A DNA stretch of 64,000 nt from an uncultured Colwellia sp. (GCA_913058245.1 CAJXQJ010000003.1:62001-126000); one strand, 5' to 3'. Shown: positions 48,744 through 57,446, numbered from the stretch's first letter. Notes: a model not told the origin generated them from the sequence alone. Translations and numbers: made by a program.

Positions 48744-49322
48744 TTAATCGCAGCTATTTAGGTAGATCATTATGATATTTTCGCCATCGATATAAGTGGT
48801 ATTTTCTTCAACATTCGATAGCTTTACTAGATGGCCTTGTGGTGCAACTAAGTTGTTTTCATTGTTGCTAAAGCTGATTTTTATGTCGGAAGATAAACTA
48901 TAAACAAAACAAAGTTCGTCTTTTTCGACGGTAATTTTCATTGCACGTTGGTGGCAATTAACTTTTGTATGATAATGCGAGGTGCGTGCGATAACGTTAA
49001 AATCAGTTATTGCGCCTGTGTGCAAGTTGCCAACAGTTTTATCGCCACCATCAAAAGTTGCAAAGTCCAGTAATTGGCTTAAACGGTCAATTTTGCTGTC
49101 GTTGTGTTGTAAATTAATGCCGTCGCCTTTAATTAATATTAAATTACGGGTATAGCCAGAAAAGTTTGAGAACTCACCATTTTCAACCACGCTAGCCATA
49201 CTTAGGCGCCAGTCAAAATCATCTAAGGTGCCTCCCGGGTTGATCGTCATCTCTACTGTTTCACCTTTACCATTTTTCCATGGTACGGTTTTAAATGCAC
49301 TTGGCGCGATAATATCTAACAC
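48744..49322 (-). CDS. HutD/Ves family protein
   Basis: A 192-residue cupin-fold protein of the HutD (Ves) family. Recognisable motifs are FKTVPWKNGKGETVEMTINPGG, FDWRLSMASVVENGEFSNFSGYTR and the mid-part TRNLILIKGDG. HutD often accompanies histidine-degradation genes and may regulate that pathway, but no hut gene is present here. The GTG at 49322 is preferred because AAGG lies about 9 bases before it and the family normally begins close to IIPPSAFK; an in-frame ATG at 49394 would add 24 unlikely residues. Confidence 0.85.
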   Translation of the reverse strand: MLDIIAPSAFKTVPWKNGKGETVEMTINPGGTLDDFDWRLSMASVVENGEFSNFSGYTRNLILIKGDGINLQHNDSKIDRLSQLLDFATFDGGDKTVGNLHTGAITDFNVIARTSHYHTKVNCHQRAMKITVEKDELCFVYSLSSDIKISFSNNENNLVAPQGHLVKLSNVEENTTYIDGENIIMIYLNSCD

Positions 49323-49543
49323 GAAAACTACCTTATTTAGTGATGTAACTGAACTTGTGATCATAACGTGAATGGCGATGAAATGCCTTTGCAATAATGC
49401 ATGAATTCTAACGTTTAAAGGTGTTATTCATAATTTGTTACGCTTAATAGTTATCAAAATATTGTTTAACAATTGCTTAACAAGAGTTGGGTTGTTAGCA
49501 TGCGCGCTTTCAAACTTTAGCAAAAAACGATAAGGATATTCCT

Positions 49544-50050
49544 GTGTTTAAGAAGTCTTTAATTGCACTTTCACTTTTAACTCTCCCTTTAACGGCTGCA
49601 GCCAATTGGTCCGCTGGTGCTGGTTATGCGAATTTATCAGCCGAAGATGATGGTGTTGATGTTTCGTTAGGTGCTATTTATGGCTCAGTAGCTTATGAGT
49701 TTATGCAAAAAGATAGTAACATTTCATTGATGCCTGAATTACGTATTGGTACCGGTGTTTCTGATGATACGATTGGTTCGGTAAAAGTTGAAGTGGAAAG
49801 TTTTACTGCGATTTCTTTCCGTGGTCAGTATAACTATGATAATGGTGTGTATTTATACCTTATGCCTTCGTATGCAAATTTAGATTTAAAGGCTAGCTTA
49901 AATGGCAATTCAATCACTGAAGATGATTGGGAGTTCGGTTTTGGCGGCGGTGTTGGTAAAAAAATTAACGACAAAACTCGTATTGAAGCATCATTTGAAA
50001 GCTACGATGACACTGACGTGTTTACTGTAGGATTTAAATACTCATTTTAA
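49544..50050 (+). CDS. Small outer-membrane beta-barrel protein
   Basis: A 168-residue protein with a signal peptide (MFKKSLIALSLLTLPLTAAA, cleavage before NWSAG). Alternating beta strands follow (NWSAGAGYANLSA, LGAIYGSVAYEFM, VYLYLMPSYANLDLKA), and it ends in an aromatic residue (FTVGFKYSF). This is typical of an eight-stranded OmpA/OmpX-like porin-family barrel. The GTG at 49544 is used as start, after AAGGAT. Function unknown. A terminator follows at 50075-50099. Confidence 0.85.
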   Translation: MFKKSLIALSLLTLPLTAAANWSAGAGYANLSAEDDGVDVSLGAIYGSVAYEFMQKDSNISLMPELRIGTGVSDDTIGSVKVEVESFTAISFRGQYNYDNGVYLYLMPSYANLDLKASLNGNSITEDDWEFGFGGGVGKKINDKTRIEASFESYDDTDVFTVGFKYSF

Positions 50051-50074
50051 TGTTGCTTATTGCGTTTGGTATTT

Positions 50075-50099
50075 AAGGGAAGCTAAGCTTCCCTTTTTT
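50075..50099 (+). terminator. Terminator after the outer-membrane barrel gene
   Basis: AAGGGAAGC (50075-50083), loop TAA, GCTTCCCTT (50087-50095), with a T run. Confidence 0.85.
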
Positions 50100-50121
50100 A
50101 TATTCGCAAAAGTTATACGTT

Positions 50122-51789
50122 CTAATTACCCAAAATATTTAAGGTATTTACGTAGAAGTTGGCATCTACCGTTACTGATGAGTTATCAGTTATTGGCATT
50201 TTTTGCCATTTAGCATTAGGCGATAGCCAATGTTCTTTGTCGTTAATCATGATTTTTATTGGCATATCAAAGCCATCGACAATATTACTCCAACGGTATT
50301 GCATTTGTCCGTTCTTAGTAAAATATTCAAAGGTTGGAATACGAATATCACGTAGATATTGGTCGAATACTTTAGTTAAATTTTTGCCTGATTTTTCGCT
50401 AATATAATTTTCAATTTGGGACGTTTCAGCAATACCATGGTAAAACTTCTTATTTAAGCCTCGTAAAATAGTACGCCAAGTTTCGTCATTATTTATAACT
50501 TGGCGGATGGTGTGCAACATGTTGCCGCCTTTATCATACATGTCCCTTGAACCTTCTTGATGTACGCCGTATTGGCCAATAATTGGTTTTTTATTCTGAA
50601 CATTTAAGCGAGTGCCGCGAATGTACTCAAAAGCTTTTGCCTTATCGTAATGGTATTCTAAAAATAGACTTTCGGAATAATTGGTAAAGCTTTCGTGTAT
50701 CCACATATCGGCAATATCATTATGGGTAATGTTATTAGCAAACCACTCATGCCCAGTTTCGTGAACAATAATAAAATCAAACAACATGCCAGGCCCTGTT
50801 TGGCTGCGATCACGACCTAAATAGCCATTTTGATAACCATTGCCATAGGTAACAGAGCTTTGGTGCTCCATGCCTAAGTAAGGAGCTTCAACAAGTTTAA
50901 AACTGTCTTGATAAAATGGATAAGGGCCAAACCAATATTCAAATGCTTCAATAGTGCGCTTAGCGTCTTTGAATTGTATTTTCGCTTTTTCAATATTGTG
51001 GCGAAGTACGTAGTAATCCATATCTAGCTGGCCAGACTCGCCTTGATATTGCTCACCAAAATGCACGTAGTCTCCAATATTGATATTAATACCATAGTTG
51101 TTAATTGGGTTAACAACTTGCCAGTGATAAGTTTTTGTTTTTGCTTTTTTGTTATGATCAACTTTTACTAAACGGCCGTTGGAAACATCCATTAAGTGTT
51201 CTGGTACTTCAACACTAATTATTGCGCCATTGTCAGGCTCGTCATAGGCGTGGTCCTTATTTGGCCACCAAATGCTAGCACCTAACCCCTGACAAGATGA
51301 GGCAATAAAATCATTGCCTTTTTCGTCTGTTGACCAGGTAATTCCCCCATCCCATGGCGCTCTAATTGCCTCATGCGGAATGCCTGAGAAATGCATTACT
51401 AACTGGTATTCCTGACCAATTTTTTGTTCAGCAGTGGTGGTAATGAAATAGGAGTAACCCATTTGCTCGACAGCTAATGCTTGGCCGTTTTGTGTTGCTT
51501 TAGTTAGCTGCATCGGTGCTTGTAGCTCTATTTGTAAGCGCTTCTTTTCAGATAGCACCTTATATTTCATAGTATTAGTACCAGCAATGGTTTTAGTGCT
51601 TGGGTCTACGGTAATATCTAAGTGGTAATGGGTTAAGTCCCACCAAGCGCGTTGCGGTGTGATGGTCCCGCGAAAAACATTTTGCTGGTGATCGTCAATG
51701 GTGTGCTTAGGAAATAACTCAGCATGAGTATTATGGCTAAGCAATAAACCAGCAAGTAATAATAGTGTTGATAAAAATGACATATTCAT
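50122..51789 (-). CDS. M1 family metallopeptidase
   Basis: A 555-residue exported M1 (gluzincin) aminopeptidase-like enzyme. The signal peptide is MNMSFLSTLLLLAGLLLSHN. The zinc motif HETGHEWFANN (about residue 343) is followed about 18 residues later by the third ligand glutamate in WIHESFTNYSESLF. The substrate-binding strand is APYLGMEHQSSVTYGNGY, which replaces the GxMEN motif of classic M1 aminopeptidases with GMEHQ. It lacks the long C-terminal helical domain, so it is the short form. An upstream in-frame ATG at 51846 is possible but would bury the signal peptide. Confidence 0.9.
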   Translation of the reverse strand: MNMSFLSTLLLLAGLLLSHNTHAELFPKHTIDDHQQNVFRGTITPQRAWWDLTHYHLDITVDPSTKTIAGTNTMKYKVLSEKKRLQIELQAPMQLTKATQNGQALAVEQMGYSYFITTTAEQKIGQEYQLVMHFSGIPHEAIRAPWDGGITWSTDEKGNDFIASSCQGLGASIWWPNKDHAYDEPDNGAIISVEVPEHLMDVSNGRLVKVDHNKKAKTKTYHWQVVNPINNYGININIGDYVHFGEQYQGESGQLDMDYYVLRHNIEKAKIQFKDAKRTIEAFEYWFGPYPFYQDSFKLVEAPYLGMEHQSSVTYGNGYQNGYLGRDRSQTGPGMLFDFIIVHETGHEWFANNITHNDIADMWIHESFTNYSESLFLEYHYDKAKAFEYIRGTRLNVQNKKPIIGQYGVHQEGSRDMYDKGGNMLHTIRQVINNDETWRTILRGLNKKFYHGIAETSQIENYISEKSGKNLTKVFDQYLRDIRIPTFEYFTKNGQMQYRWSNIVDGFDMPIKIMINDKEHWLSPNAKWQKMPITDNSSVTVDANFYVNTLNILGN

Positions 51790-51945
51790 TAATGAAGCCG
51801 CTAGATAAGACGTGTAAAAAATGCTTTTGATATTAGCAATGAACATTGAAGCAATACAATGACATCTTGCATTTAACTAGATTTAATCTCTCTGGAAGAA
51901 AATGTAGTTTGATTTGTGATGCTATTGCAGGTGTGAAACTAGGAA

Positions 51946-52094
51946 CTTAGTTTTTGTCTGGAACAAAAAAACTGACCGTACATCGACGTACATGGATGTA
52001 CTAATGCTTTGGAAGGCAGGAGGCCTGCGAGGGGCCTGTACATGGTCACTCTTTCGCATCCATGCGATCGTGACATACCGTACATCCTGTACAT
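51946..52094 (-). repeat. Hairpin-rich dispersed repeat, locus C
   Basis: About 149 bp, related to locus B but inverted. Read on the minus strand it runs from a terminator T-run through ATGTACAGGATGTACGGTAT, CGCATGGATGCG, CATTAGTACATCC and ATGTACGTCGATGTACGG to a final hairpin (AGTTTTTTTGTTCC...AAAAACTAAG) almost identical to locus B. Stem bases differ from B and A in a paired way: CGCATGGATGCG here, CACATGGATGTG in B. Confidence 0.85.
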
Positions 52095-52123
52095 AAAAAA
52101 GCAGCGAATTAACGCTGCTTTTT
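52095..52123. terminator. Terminator of cytochrome c4, joined to repeat locus C
   Basis: AAAAAGCAGCG (52096-52106), loop AATTAA, CGCTGCTTTTT (52113-52123). The A run gives a T tract on the minus strand for the c4 transcript, directly followed by the repeat. Confidence 0.85.
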
Positions 52124-52159
52124 ATTTTAAATCTATAAGCCTAAATAGGCTAAAAAATC

Positions 52160-52780
52160 TTACTTAAGAGAAGACATATACTGTGAAAGGGCAACAATCT
52201 CTTCATCAGTTAAGTTCGCAGCAACACCTTGCATCATGCCGTTTAAGTCATTATTACGAGAACCATTACGGAATTTCTCTAACTGACTTTTCAAGTAGTC
52301 AGCGCTTTGGTTTGCTAGTGCAGGGAAGCCAGCACTTGGCATACCGTGACCATTGATGCCGTGGCAAGCAACACATGCAGTAACTTCCATTTCATTGTTA
52401 CCACCTAAGTAAAGTTTCTTACCGTGTGCATCAGCACTACCATTACCTACAGTTGCTTGTTGGCTTGCATAAAACGCTGCAACGTCGGCCATATCTTGTT
52501 CACTAAGTGCCATCGCCATGCCACCCATTACTGGGTCAACACGTCCAGACTTTCCAGCTGAAGTCATGCCTAGCTTGAAATCAGCAAGTTGTTTAGCTAA
52601 ATAACTTGCACTTTGTCCAGCCAATTTAGGGTACATAGGCACTAAACTATTGCCGTCAGCACCATGACAAGCAGCACACATAGCTGATTTGCTTTTACCT
52701 GCTTCGGCGTTACCTTCAGCAGCATTTGCCGCAGTAACTGCACTTAATCCTAGTAAAACAGTAATGATAAATTTTTTCAT
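52160..52780 (-). CDS. Cytochrome c4 (dihaem)
   Basis: A 206-residue periplasmic dihaem cytochrome c4: signal peptide (about 1-21), haem motif CAACH (35-39) and a second CVACH (about 134-138), each at the start of a class I cytochrome domain of about 90 residues. Likely methionine ligands lie in VDPVMGGMAMALSEQDM and LNGMMQGVAANL. It passes electrons from the bc1 complex to cytochrome oxidases. Cytochrome c4 and engB are near polA in many gammaproteobacteria, as here. Confidence 0.95.
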   Translation of the reverse strand: MKKFIITVLLGLSAVTAANAAEGNAEAGKSKSAMCAACHGADGNSLVPMYPKLAGQSASYLAKQLADFKLGMTSAGKSGRVDPVMGGMAMALSEQDMADVAAFYASQQATVGNGSADAHGKKLYLGGNNEMEVTACVACHGINGHGMPSAGFPALANQSADYLKSQLEKFRNGSRNNDLNGMMQGVAANLTDEEIVALSQYMSSLK

Positions 52781-52930
52781 TGGGTTGGTCTCTGCTTGTC
52801 GTTAATACGTTTATATATTGAGTATCTTACTTGCATTGGCATTTTACACGAATTTATTGAATGTGAAATATTGTCGTGAAAAAATCATTGAGTTAGCAAG
52901 TAAATAGATCAAACTTTCTAGAAAATTGTT

Positions 52931-52958
52931 AATAAAAAAGCAGCGACTAGCGCTGCTT
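52931..52958 (-). terminator. Terminator of the tetrahaem cytochrome gene
   Basis: AGCAGCG (52939-52945), loop ACTAG, CGCTGCT (52951-52957), with the A run at 52934-52939 giving T on the minus strand. Confidence 0.8.
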
Positions 52959-52959
52959 T

Positions 52960-52999
52960 ATATTCAGATCTTTCTCAGGCGTCTTGTCTTTCTAGACAA
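52960..52999. repeat. Fragment of the dispersed repeat, locus D
   Basis: Starts ATATTCAGATCTTTCTCAGG and continues with CTTGTCTTTCTAGAC, matching the first 40 bases of the locus A unit (ATATTCAGATCTCTCTCAG...CTGTCTTTCGAGAC). It lies between the tetrahaem gene's stop codon and its terminator. Confidence 0.75.
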
Positions 53000-53015
53000 A
53001 TCCGCGCAATAAAAC

Positions 53016-54242
53016 TTACTTCATTGCTGCCATGTATTTAGCTAGTTCTTCAATATCGTTGTCTGAAAGTTTAGCAGCAACGCTTTGCATCATAGTGTTG
53101 TAGTCGTTATTACGTTCACCATTTTTAAACTTCATTAGTTGTGCTTTTAAGTAAGACTCGTTTTGACCTGCGATAGTTGGGAAGCCTGCTTTATTCATAC
53201 CTTTACCGTCAGCACCATGACAAGCTACACAAGCAGTAATTTTACGTTTTACGTGACCGCCAAAATATAGCTTTTGTCCAACATCTGAACCGGCTAACTC
53301 AGTAACAGCAATTTTTTGCGCAGCATAGTAGCTAGCAATTTCTTGCATGTCTTGTTCGCTTAGTGCGGCAGCCATAGGTGCCATAACTGGGTCTTTACGA
53401 GTGCCCGCTTTAAATTCTTGTAACTGCTTAACAATGTAGCCTGCACTTTGACCAGCTAATTTAGGGTAAATAGCAACAGGGCTATTACCGTCGGCGCCAT
53501 GACACGCGGCACAAACTGCTGCTTTTGCTTTACCCGCAATAACTGCTTCTGTTATAGGAGCAGCAGCCATAACTTTACGTGGTACAACATTAGCAACGGC
53601 CGCTGGGTCAGCAAAATATGCTGCCATATCTGCAATATCGTCTTCCGTCATCGCACCAGCGAATTGGTTCATTGCGTAGTTAACACGTGACTTATTTTTG
53701 AAGTTTACTAATTGCTTAGCAATATATTCAGGGTGTTGGTTCGATAAATTAGGGTAAATTAGTACATCGCTGTTACCTTCACTACCGTGACAACCAATAC
53801 AAGCACCAATGCTACGAGAAGCATCGCCTAATTCATAAAGGCTTTTACCGGCTGCTGGGTTTGGTACGTAAGCAGCAGGGGCTGCACTTGCCGTTGCACC
53901 TGTGTCTGTATTGCCTGCGTCTTGACTAGCACCATCGCGAGGAAGGCTGGCGAAGTAAGCCGCTACATCAGCCATATCTTGCTCAGAAAGTGGTGCTGCC
54001 ATTGGACCCATTAATGGGTCTTTACGGTCGCCTGATTTGAAAGCTTTTAACTGTTTAACAATATAGTCTGAATGTTGACCCGCTATGTTCGGGTAAGTGT
54101 CAGTTGTACCAATACCGTTTGTACCGTGACAAGCGGCACAAGTTGCGGCTTTTGTTTTACCCGCTTCAGCATCGCCCGACGCTGCTATAGCAACATTAAT
54201 GCTTAATAGTGTTAAAATTAGTGAAGTTAAAATCTGTTTCAT
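53016..54242 (-). CDS. Tetrahaem c-type cytochrome (tandem duplicated c4)
   Basis: A 408-residue periplasmic cytochrome with a signal peptide (about 1-20) and four CxxCH motifs: CAACH (35-39), CIGCH (about 150), CAACH (about 243) and CVACH (about 339). The two halves repeat the dihaem c4 plan, and the last half is close to the neighbouring c4 gene (CAACHGADGNSPVAIYPKLA against CAACHGADGNSLVPMYPKLA). An Ala/Thr-rich linker (about 112-128) separates domains 1 and 2. It probably serves as a longer electron wire between the bc1 complex and oxidases or other acceptors. It is tandem with c4 and divergent from engB. Confidence 0.92.
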   Translation of the reverse strand: MKQILTSLILTLLSINVAIAASGDAEAGKTKAATCAACHGTNGIGTTDTYPNIAGQHSDYIVKQLKAFKSGDRKDPLMGPMAAPLSEQDMADVAAYFASLPRDGASQDAGNTDTGATASAAPAAYVPNPAAGKSLYELGDASRSIGACIGCHGSEGNSDVLIYPNLSNQHPEYIAKQLVNFKNKSRVNYAMNQFAGAMTEDDIADMAAYFADPAAVANVVPRKVMAAAPITEAVIAGKAKAAVCAACHGADGNSPVAIYPKLAGQSAGYIVKQLQEFKAGTRKDPVMAPMAAALSEQDMQEIASYYAAQKIAVTELAGSDVGQKLYFGGHVKRKITACVACHGADGKGMNKAGFPTIAGQNESYLKAQLMKFKNGERNNDYNTMMQSVAAKLSDNDIEELAKYMAAMK

Positions 54243-54439
54243 AACAAAACTCTCAACATGCTTTTGTGTTTTTTATTGAATGTATTCAATAAGCCGAAAA
54301 AATTGGCGACATCATACACTAATTAAGCCCTTTAGAGGGGGTTTTAGCGAAAAAATTTGCCTAAAGTCTAATACAATTGCATCTTTAGCGCGAAAAAACG
54401 ATATAATACGGTTTTAATTTTCATAGTTGAGTTTAAACC

Positions 54440-55087
54440 TTGTCATCTACAGCCATTCATCTAAGCAAAGCGACATTTACCATTAGTGCTCCAGATATTC
54501 GTCGTTTACCGGCAGATAGCGGTATTGAGGTGGCTTTTGCTGGTCGTTCTAATGCGGGTAAGTCGAGTGCATTAAACACGTTAACCAACCAAAAAAGTTT
54601 AGCACGCACCAGTAAAACTCCTGGTCGTACGCAATTAATTAATATTTTTGAAATTGCTGAAAACAAGCGCTTGGTAGATTTACCAGGTTACGGTTTTGCT
54701 AAAGTGCCAATGGAAATGAAGAAAAAGTGGCAAAAAGCTTTAGGTGAGTATCTTGAAAAACGAGAATGTTTGAAAGGCCTTGTCGTGCTTATGGATATTC
54801 GTCACCCATTAAAAGATCTCGATATGGACTTAATTCAATGGGCAGCTGATAGCGAACTACCTGTTTTAGCTTTACTAACAAAAAGCGATAAGCTGTCTCA
54901 GGGTAAGGTGAGTGCGCAAGTACTTGCTGTTAAAAAACAATTAAAAACCTTGAATGCAGACATTAAAGTGCAGGCATTTTCATCGTTAAAACGCACAGGC
55001 TCAGAGCAAGCGGATAATGTTATTTGTAATTGGTTTCAAGATGAAAATATCGAACCATTAAGTGATGAAGCGATAAGCGAAGAATAA
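54440..55087 (+). CDS. engB: Ribosome biogenesis GTPase YsxC/EngB
   Basis: A 215-residue GTPase: G1 GRSNAGKSS (about 35-43), G2 region KTPGRTQ, G3 DLPGYGFA, G4 TKSDKL, and the C-terminal FSSLKR as G5. It is needed for assembly of the 50S subunit. The start is a TTG at 54440, giving the usual N-terminus ([17 protein letters not shown]); no ATG fits and no clear ribosome site is seen. It is divergent from the tetrahaem cytochrome gene. A terminator follows at 55112-55141. Confidence 0.95.
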   Translation: MSSTAIHLSKATFTISAPDIRRLPADSGIEVAFAGRSNAGKSSALNTLTNQKSLARTSKTPGRTQLINIFEIAENKRLVDLPGYGFAKVPMEMKKKWQKALGEYLEKRECLKGLVVLMDIRHPLKDLDMDLIQWAADSELPVLALLTKSDKLSQGKVSAQVLAVKKQLKTLNADIKVQAFSSLKRTGSEQADNVICNWFQDENIEPLSDEAISEE

Positions 55088-55111
55088 TCGCTATTTCTAA
55101 GCAGTTAATAT

Positions 55112-55141
55112 AAAAACGCCCTGAATATTCAGGGCGTTTTT
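55112..55141. terminator. Bidirectional terminator after engB
   Basis: AAAAACGCCCTGAAT (55112-55126) pairs perfectly with ATTCAGGGCGTTTTT (55127-55141), between converging genes. Confidence 0.88.
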
Positions 55142-55200
55142 ATTAACTAATAGTTATCTCTCACACTGGTTATTTTTCTGTGTTGGAATAAAAATAGCTT

Positions 55201-55902
55201 TTAAGTTTTTTTAATCCTACGTGCTAAAAATCCGATCAGGCCTAAAGATAAAATTGCAAAAGTTGAAGGTTCTGACACTGTTGCTCTACCGCTTGTAACC
55301 CAGTTTGCTTGATTAACAATATAATCAAATGAGCCTGTTTCATGAAAGAAAGAATCATAGCCGCCAATAATTGCTCTACCTGCACCAAATTCTCCTGTAG
55401 CTAAATTACAATTTCCATTGGTATTTAACATTCGACAAGTCCAATCTGACGATAATGCAGTAATTGCCATATGTGTATTGGTAAAAACAGCAGGACCAAA
55501 AAAGTTATCATAGCTAGCGATATCATTCGAACCATTTTGTTCTGTTATAGTGAAGCCTGTATTTGTTAAATCACCAATCTCACCTGGAGCTTCAAAAATT
55601 AAGCCTCCGCCCGCTTGAATGTATGGAAGCAGTATACTGTTCCAATCTAAATTGAAGCTACCTGAGCCTTGCCAACCAACCACCAATAAATCGTAAGCTG
55701 AAAGTTGCGCTAGTGAAAGAGCATTAAAAGCAGCAGCGCTAGCTTCTGTCACAATACCACCCTGGGCTGCAAGTACTGCATTTGAATCTGCATTTCCACT
55801 AGAATCACTAGTGTAAATAACGTTGATTAGACCCGCGTTGGCAAAACTACTGACTGTTAAGAGTAGACCAGCTAGAAAGCCTTTCGTGTTTAAATTTTTC
55901 AT
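55201..55902 (-). CDS. PEP-CTERM sorted exported protein
   Basis: A 233-residue exported protein. It has a Sec signal peptide (MKNLNTKGFLAGLLLTVSSFANA) and a C-terminal sorting signal SEPSTFAILSLGLIGFLARR, in which the usual PEP motif reads SEPST, followed by a hydrophobic helix and a basic tail. The body (LINVIYTSDSSGNADSNAV, YDLLVVGWQG, LPYIQAGGGLIFEAPG) resembles a class I glutamine-amidotransferase-like (ThuA/PfpI type) fold without an evident catalytic Cys. Export would need an exosortase, not encoded here. Likely a surface or exopolysaccharide-associated protein. Confidence 0.88.
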   Translation of the reverse strand: MKNLNTKGFLAGLLLTVSSFANAGLINVIYTSDSSGNADSNAVLAAQGGIVTEASAAAFNALSLAQLSAYDLLVVGWQGSGSFNLDWNSILLPYIQAGGGLIFEAPGEIGDLTNTGFTITEQNGSNDIASYDNFFGPAVFTNTHMAITALSSDWTCRMLNTNGNCNLATGEFGAGRAIIGGYDSFFHETGSFDYIVNQANWVTSGRATVSEPSTFAILSLGLIGFLARRIKKT

Positions 55903-56137
55903 TTAAATGACCTTATCTATTATTTTACTTACAAGAAAACACTATAATTAATTATAAGCACCAATTATGCCCATAAGTAAAAGTTGTTTTAATTCAAGTT
56001 CTTAGTGGTTGCATGCTTCATGCTATTTTATTGTTTGTAAAATAAGTAGACATGTCGAAAATTAAAACAATAAAATAGGGTCTATTCCCCTACACACATA
56101 ATGCTTTTTAATGTTTGTGAAAATTTAAGATCAAATT

Positions 56138-56635
56138 TTAGTTTTTCGACAACACCCAATCAGCGCGTGGAAAATGGCAGGTATATCCGTAAGGAACTTG
56201 TTGCAAATAGTCTTGATGCTCAGGCTCTGCTTGCCAAAAATCTCCAGCAGGCGCCAATTCAGTAACAACAGTTCCCGGCCACAAGCCTGATTCATTAACG
56301 TCTACTATCGTTTTCTCTGCCATTAGCTTTTGCTCGTTTGATGTATAATAAATTGCGGAACGATATGAACTACCGCGATCATTACCTTGGCGATTTTTTG
56401 TTGTTGGATCGTGAATTTGGAAAAAATACTCCAAAATCTTTCGATATCCGATCACAGTATTATCAAATAGAATTTCGATACCTTCTGCATGATCGCCGTG
56501 GTTTTGGTAGGTTGCATTTTCTATTTCACCACCGGTATAACCGACCCGAGTTGCCGTGACTCCTGTTAACTGCCGAATTAAATCTTGCATGCCCCAAAAG
56601 CAGCCGCCAGCGAGTATAGCTTTTTCAATAGCCAT
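56138..56635 (-). CDS. msrA: Peptide methionine sulfoxide reductase A
   Basis: A 165-residue MsrA with the catalytic GGCFWG motif (about 11-16), the family segment [20 protein letters not shown] and the later [15 protein letters not shown]. It reduces the S epimer of methionine sulfoxide in proteins and free methionine. It begins 3 bp after msrB, so the two are one operon covering both epimers. No signal peptide, so cytoplasmic. Confidence 0.96.
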   Translation of the reverse strand: MAIEKAILAGGCFWGMQDLIRQLTGVTATRVGYTGGEIENATYQNHGDHAEGIEILFDNTVIGYRKILEYFFQIHDPTTKNRQGNDRGSSYRSAIYYTSNEQKLMAEKTIVDVNESGLWPGTVVTELAPAGDFWQAEPEHQDYLQQVPYGYTCHFPRADWVLSKN

Positions 56636-56638
56636 TGA

Positions 56639-57082
56639 TTATCCCTCAACTTGTGCCAAATACGCTTGATAACCTTCTGCGGCCATATCATTTCGATGAA
56701 TAAATTTAAGTGAAGCGGAATTAATACAATAGCGCAAACCACCAGATGCAGCCGGGCCATCGGGAAACACATGTCCTAAGTGACTATCGCCATGAGCAGA
56801 GCGTACCTCTGTTCGCACCATGCCATGAGTTTCATCACTTAATTCATTTACATTGGTTGAAACAATAGGTTTACTAAAGCTAGGCCAGCCACAACCTGAG
56901 TCGAATTTATCGGCTGAAGCAAATAATGGTTCACCTGATACAACATCAACATAAATACCTGGAGCGGTATTTTCTAATAATTCACCCGTCCATGGATGTT
57001 CGGTACCATTTTCTTGTGTCACTCGGTACTGCTCGGCATTTAAGGCCGCAACTGCATCGGGTGACTTTTTATATTCAGACAT
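56639..57082 (-). CDS. msrB: Peptide methionine sulfoxide reductase B
   Basis: A 147-residue MsrB with GCGWPSF (about 63-69), [10 protein letters not shown] and the catalytic cysteine in RYCINSASL (about 118). It reduces the R epimer of methionine sulfoxide. The zinc-binding cysteines of E. coli MsrB are missing: the position normally CxxC reads [11 protein letters not shown]. It therefore belongs to the zinc-free type. First gene of the msrB-msrA operon. Confidence 0.95.
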   Translation of the reverse strand: MSEYKKSPDAVAALNAEQYRVTQENGTEHPWTGELLENTAPGIYVDVVSGEPLFASADKFDSGCGWPSFSKPIVSTNVNELSDETHGMVRTEVRSAHGDSHLGHVFPDGPAASGGLRYCINSASLKFIHRNDMAAEGYQAYLAQVEG

Positions 57083-57249
57083 AAACTCTCCTTTCGAACA
57101 GCAATAAAATTGCGTAAATATTTATGAAGCGAGTAAAAAAATAATATCGTTATACGCTGTGTCTATCAATAGACCGGAAAGTAAGTAAATAATTCGCTAA
57201 GTTGGTGTAGTTGAGTGGAAAGTAGAGAGGTTTACCGAATTTTGGGCAT

Positions 57250-57280
57250 AAAAAAACCGATGACAAAAGGGGTCATCGGT
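57250..57280 (-). terminator. Terminator downstream of the giant ATPase operon
   Basis: ACCGATGAC (57256-57264) pairs with GTCATCGGT (57272-57280); the A run at 57250-57256 gives a T tract on the minus strand, so it ends the transcript of the ATPase about 170 bp past the stop codon. Confidence 0.8.
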
Positions 57281-57352
57281 ATAGTTAGCTTGGGGAAGCT
57301 AGAATTCAAAATTAATACAACAGGTGTTCTAACGAGAACAAAGTCAGTATAG

Positions 57353-57433
57353 AGCAACAACTCTACAAAAGTAAAGCCTTTACTCTAAAAAGATTGCAAA
57401 AATGTAAATATTTAGTTTTGTAGAGTTGTTGCT
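57353..57433. repeat. 81-bp element with perfect 18-bp inverted repeat ends
   Basis: AGCAACAACTCTACAAAA (57353-57370) and its exact reverse complement (57416-57433) flank a 45-base AT-rich core that holds a smaller GTAAAG/CTTTAC hairpin. It sits 13 bp beyond the ATPase stop codon and before its terminator, so it is in the 3' untranslated RNA. It may be an RNA-stability stem, or a footprint of a small inverted-repeat mobile element. Confidence 0.85.
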
Positions 57434-57446
57434 TTTCACTATCTAT

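Larger units (their letters stand above)
57083..57446. other. Gap between msrB and the giant ATPase, rich in inverted repeats
   Basis: About 360 bp without a gene. It includes the msrB promoter side (57083-57240), the terminator at 57250-57280, a TGTTCT/AGAACA inverted repeat (57325-57340) and the perfect 18-bp inverted repeat at 57353-57433. Confidence 0.6.
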
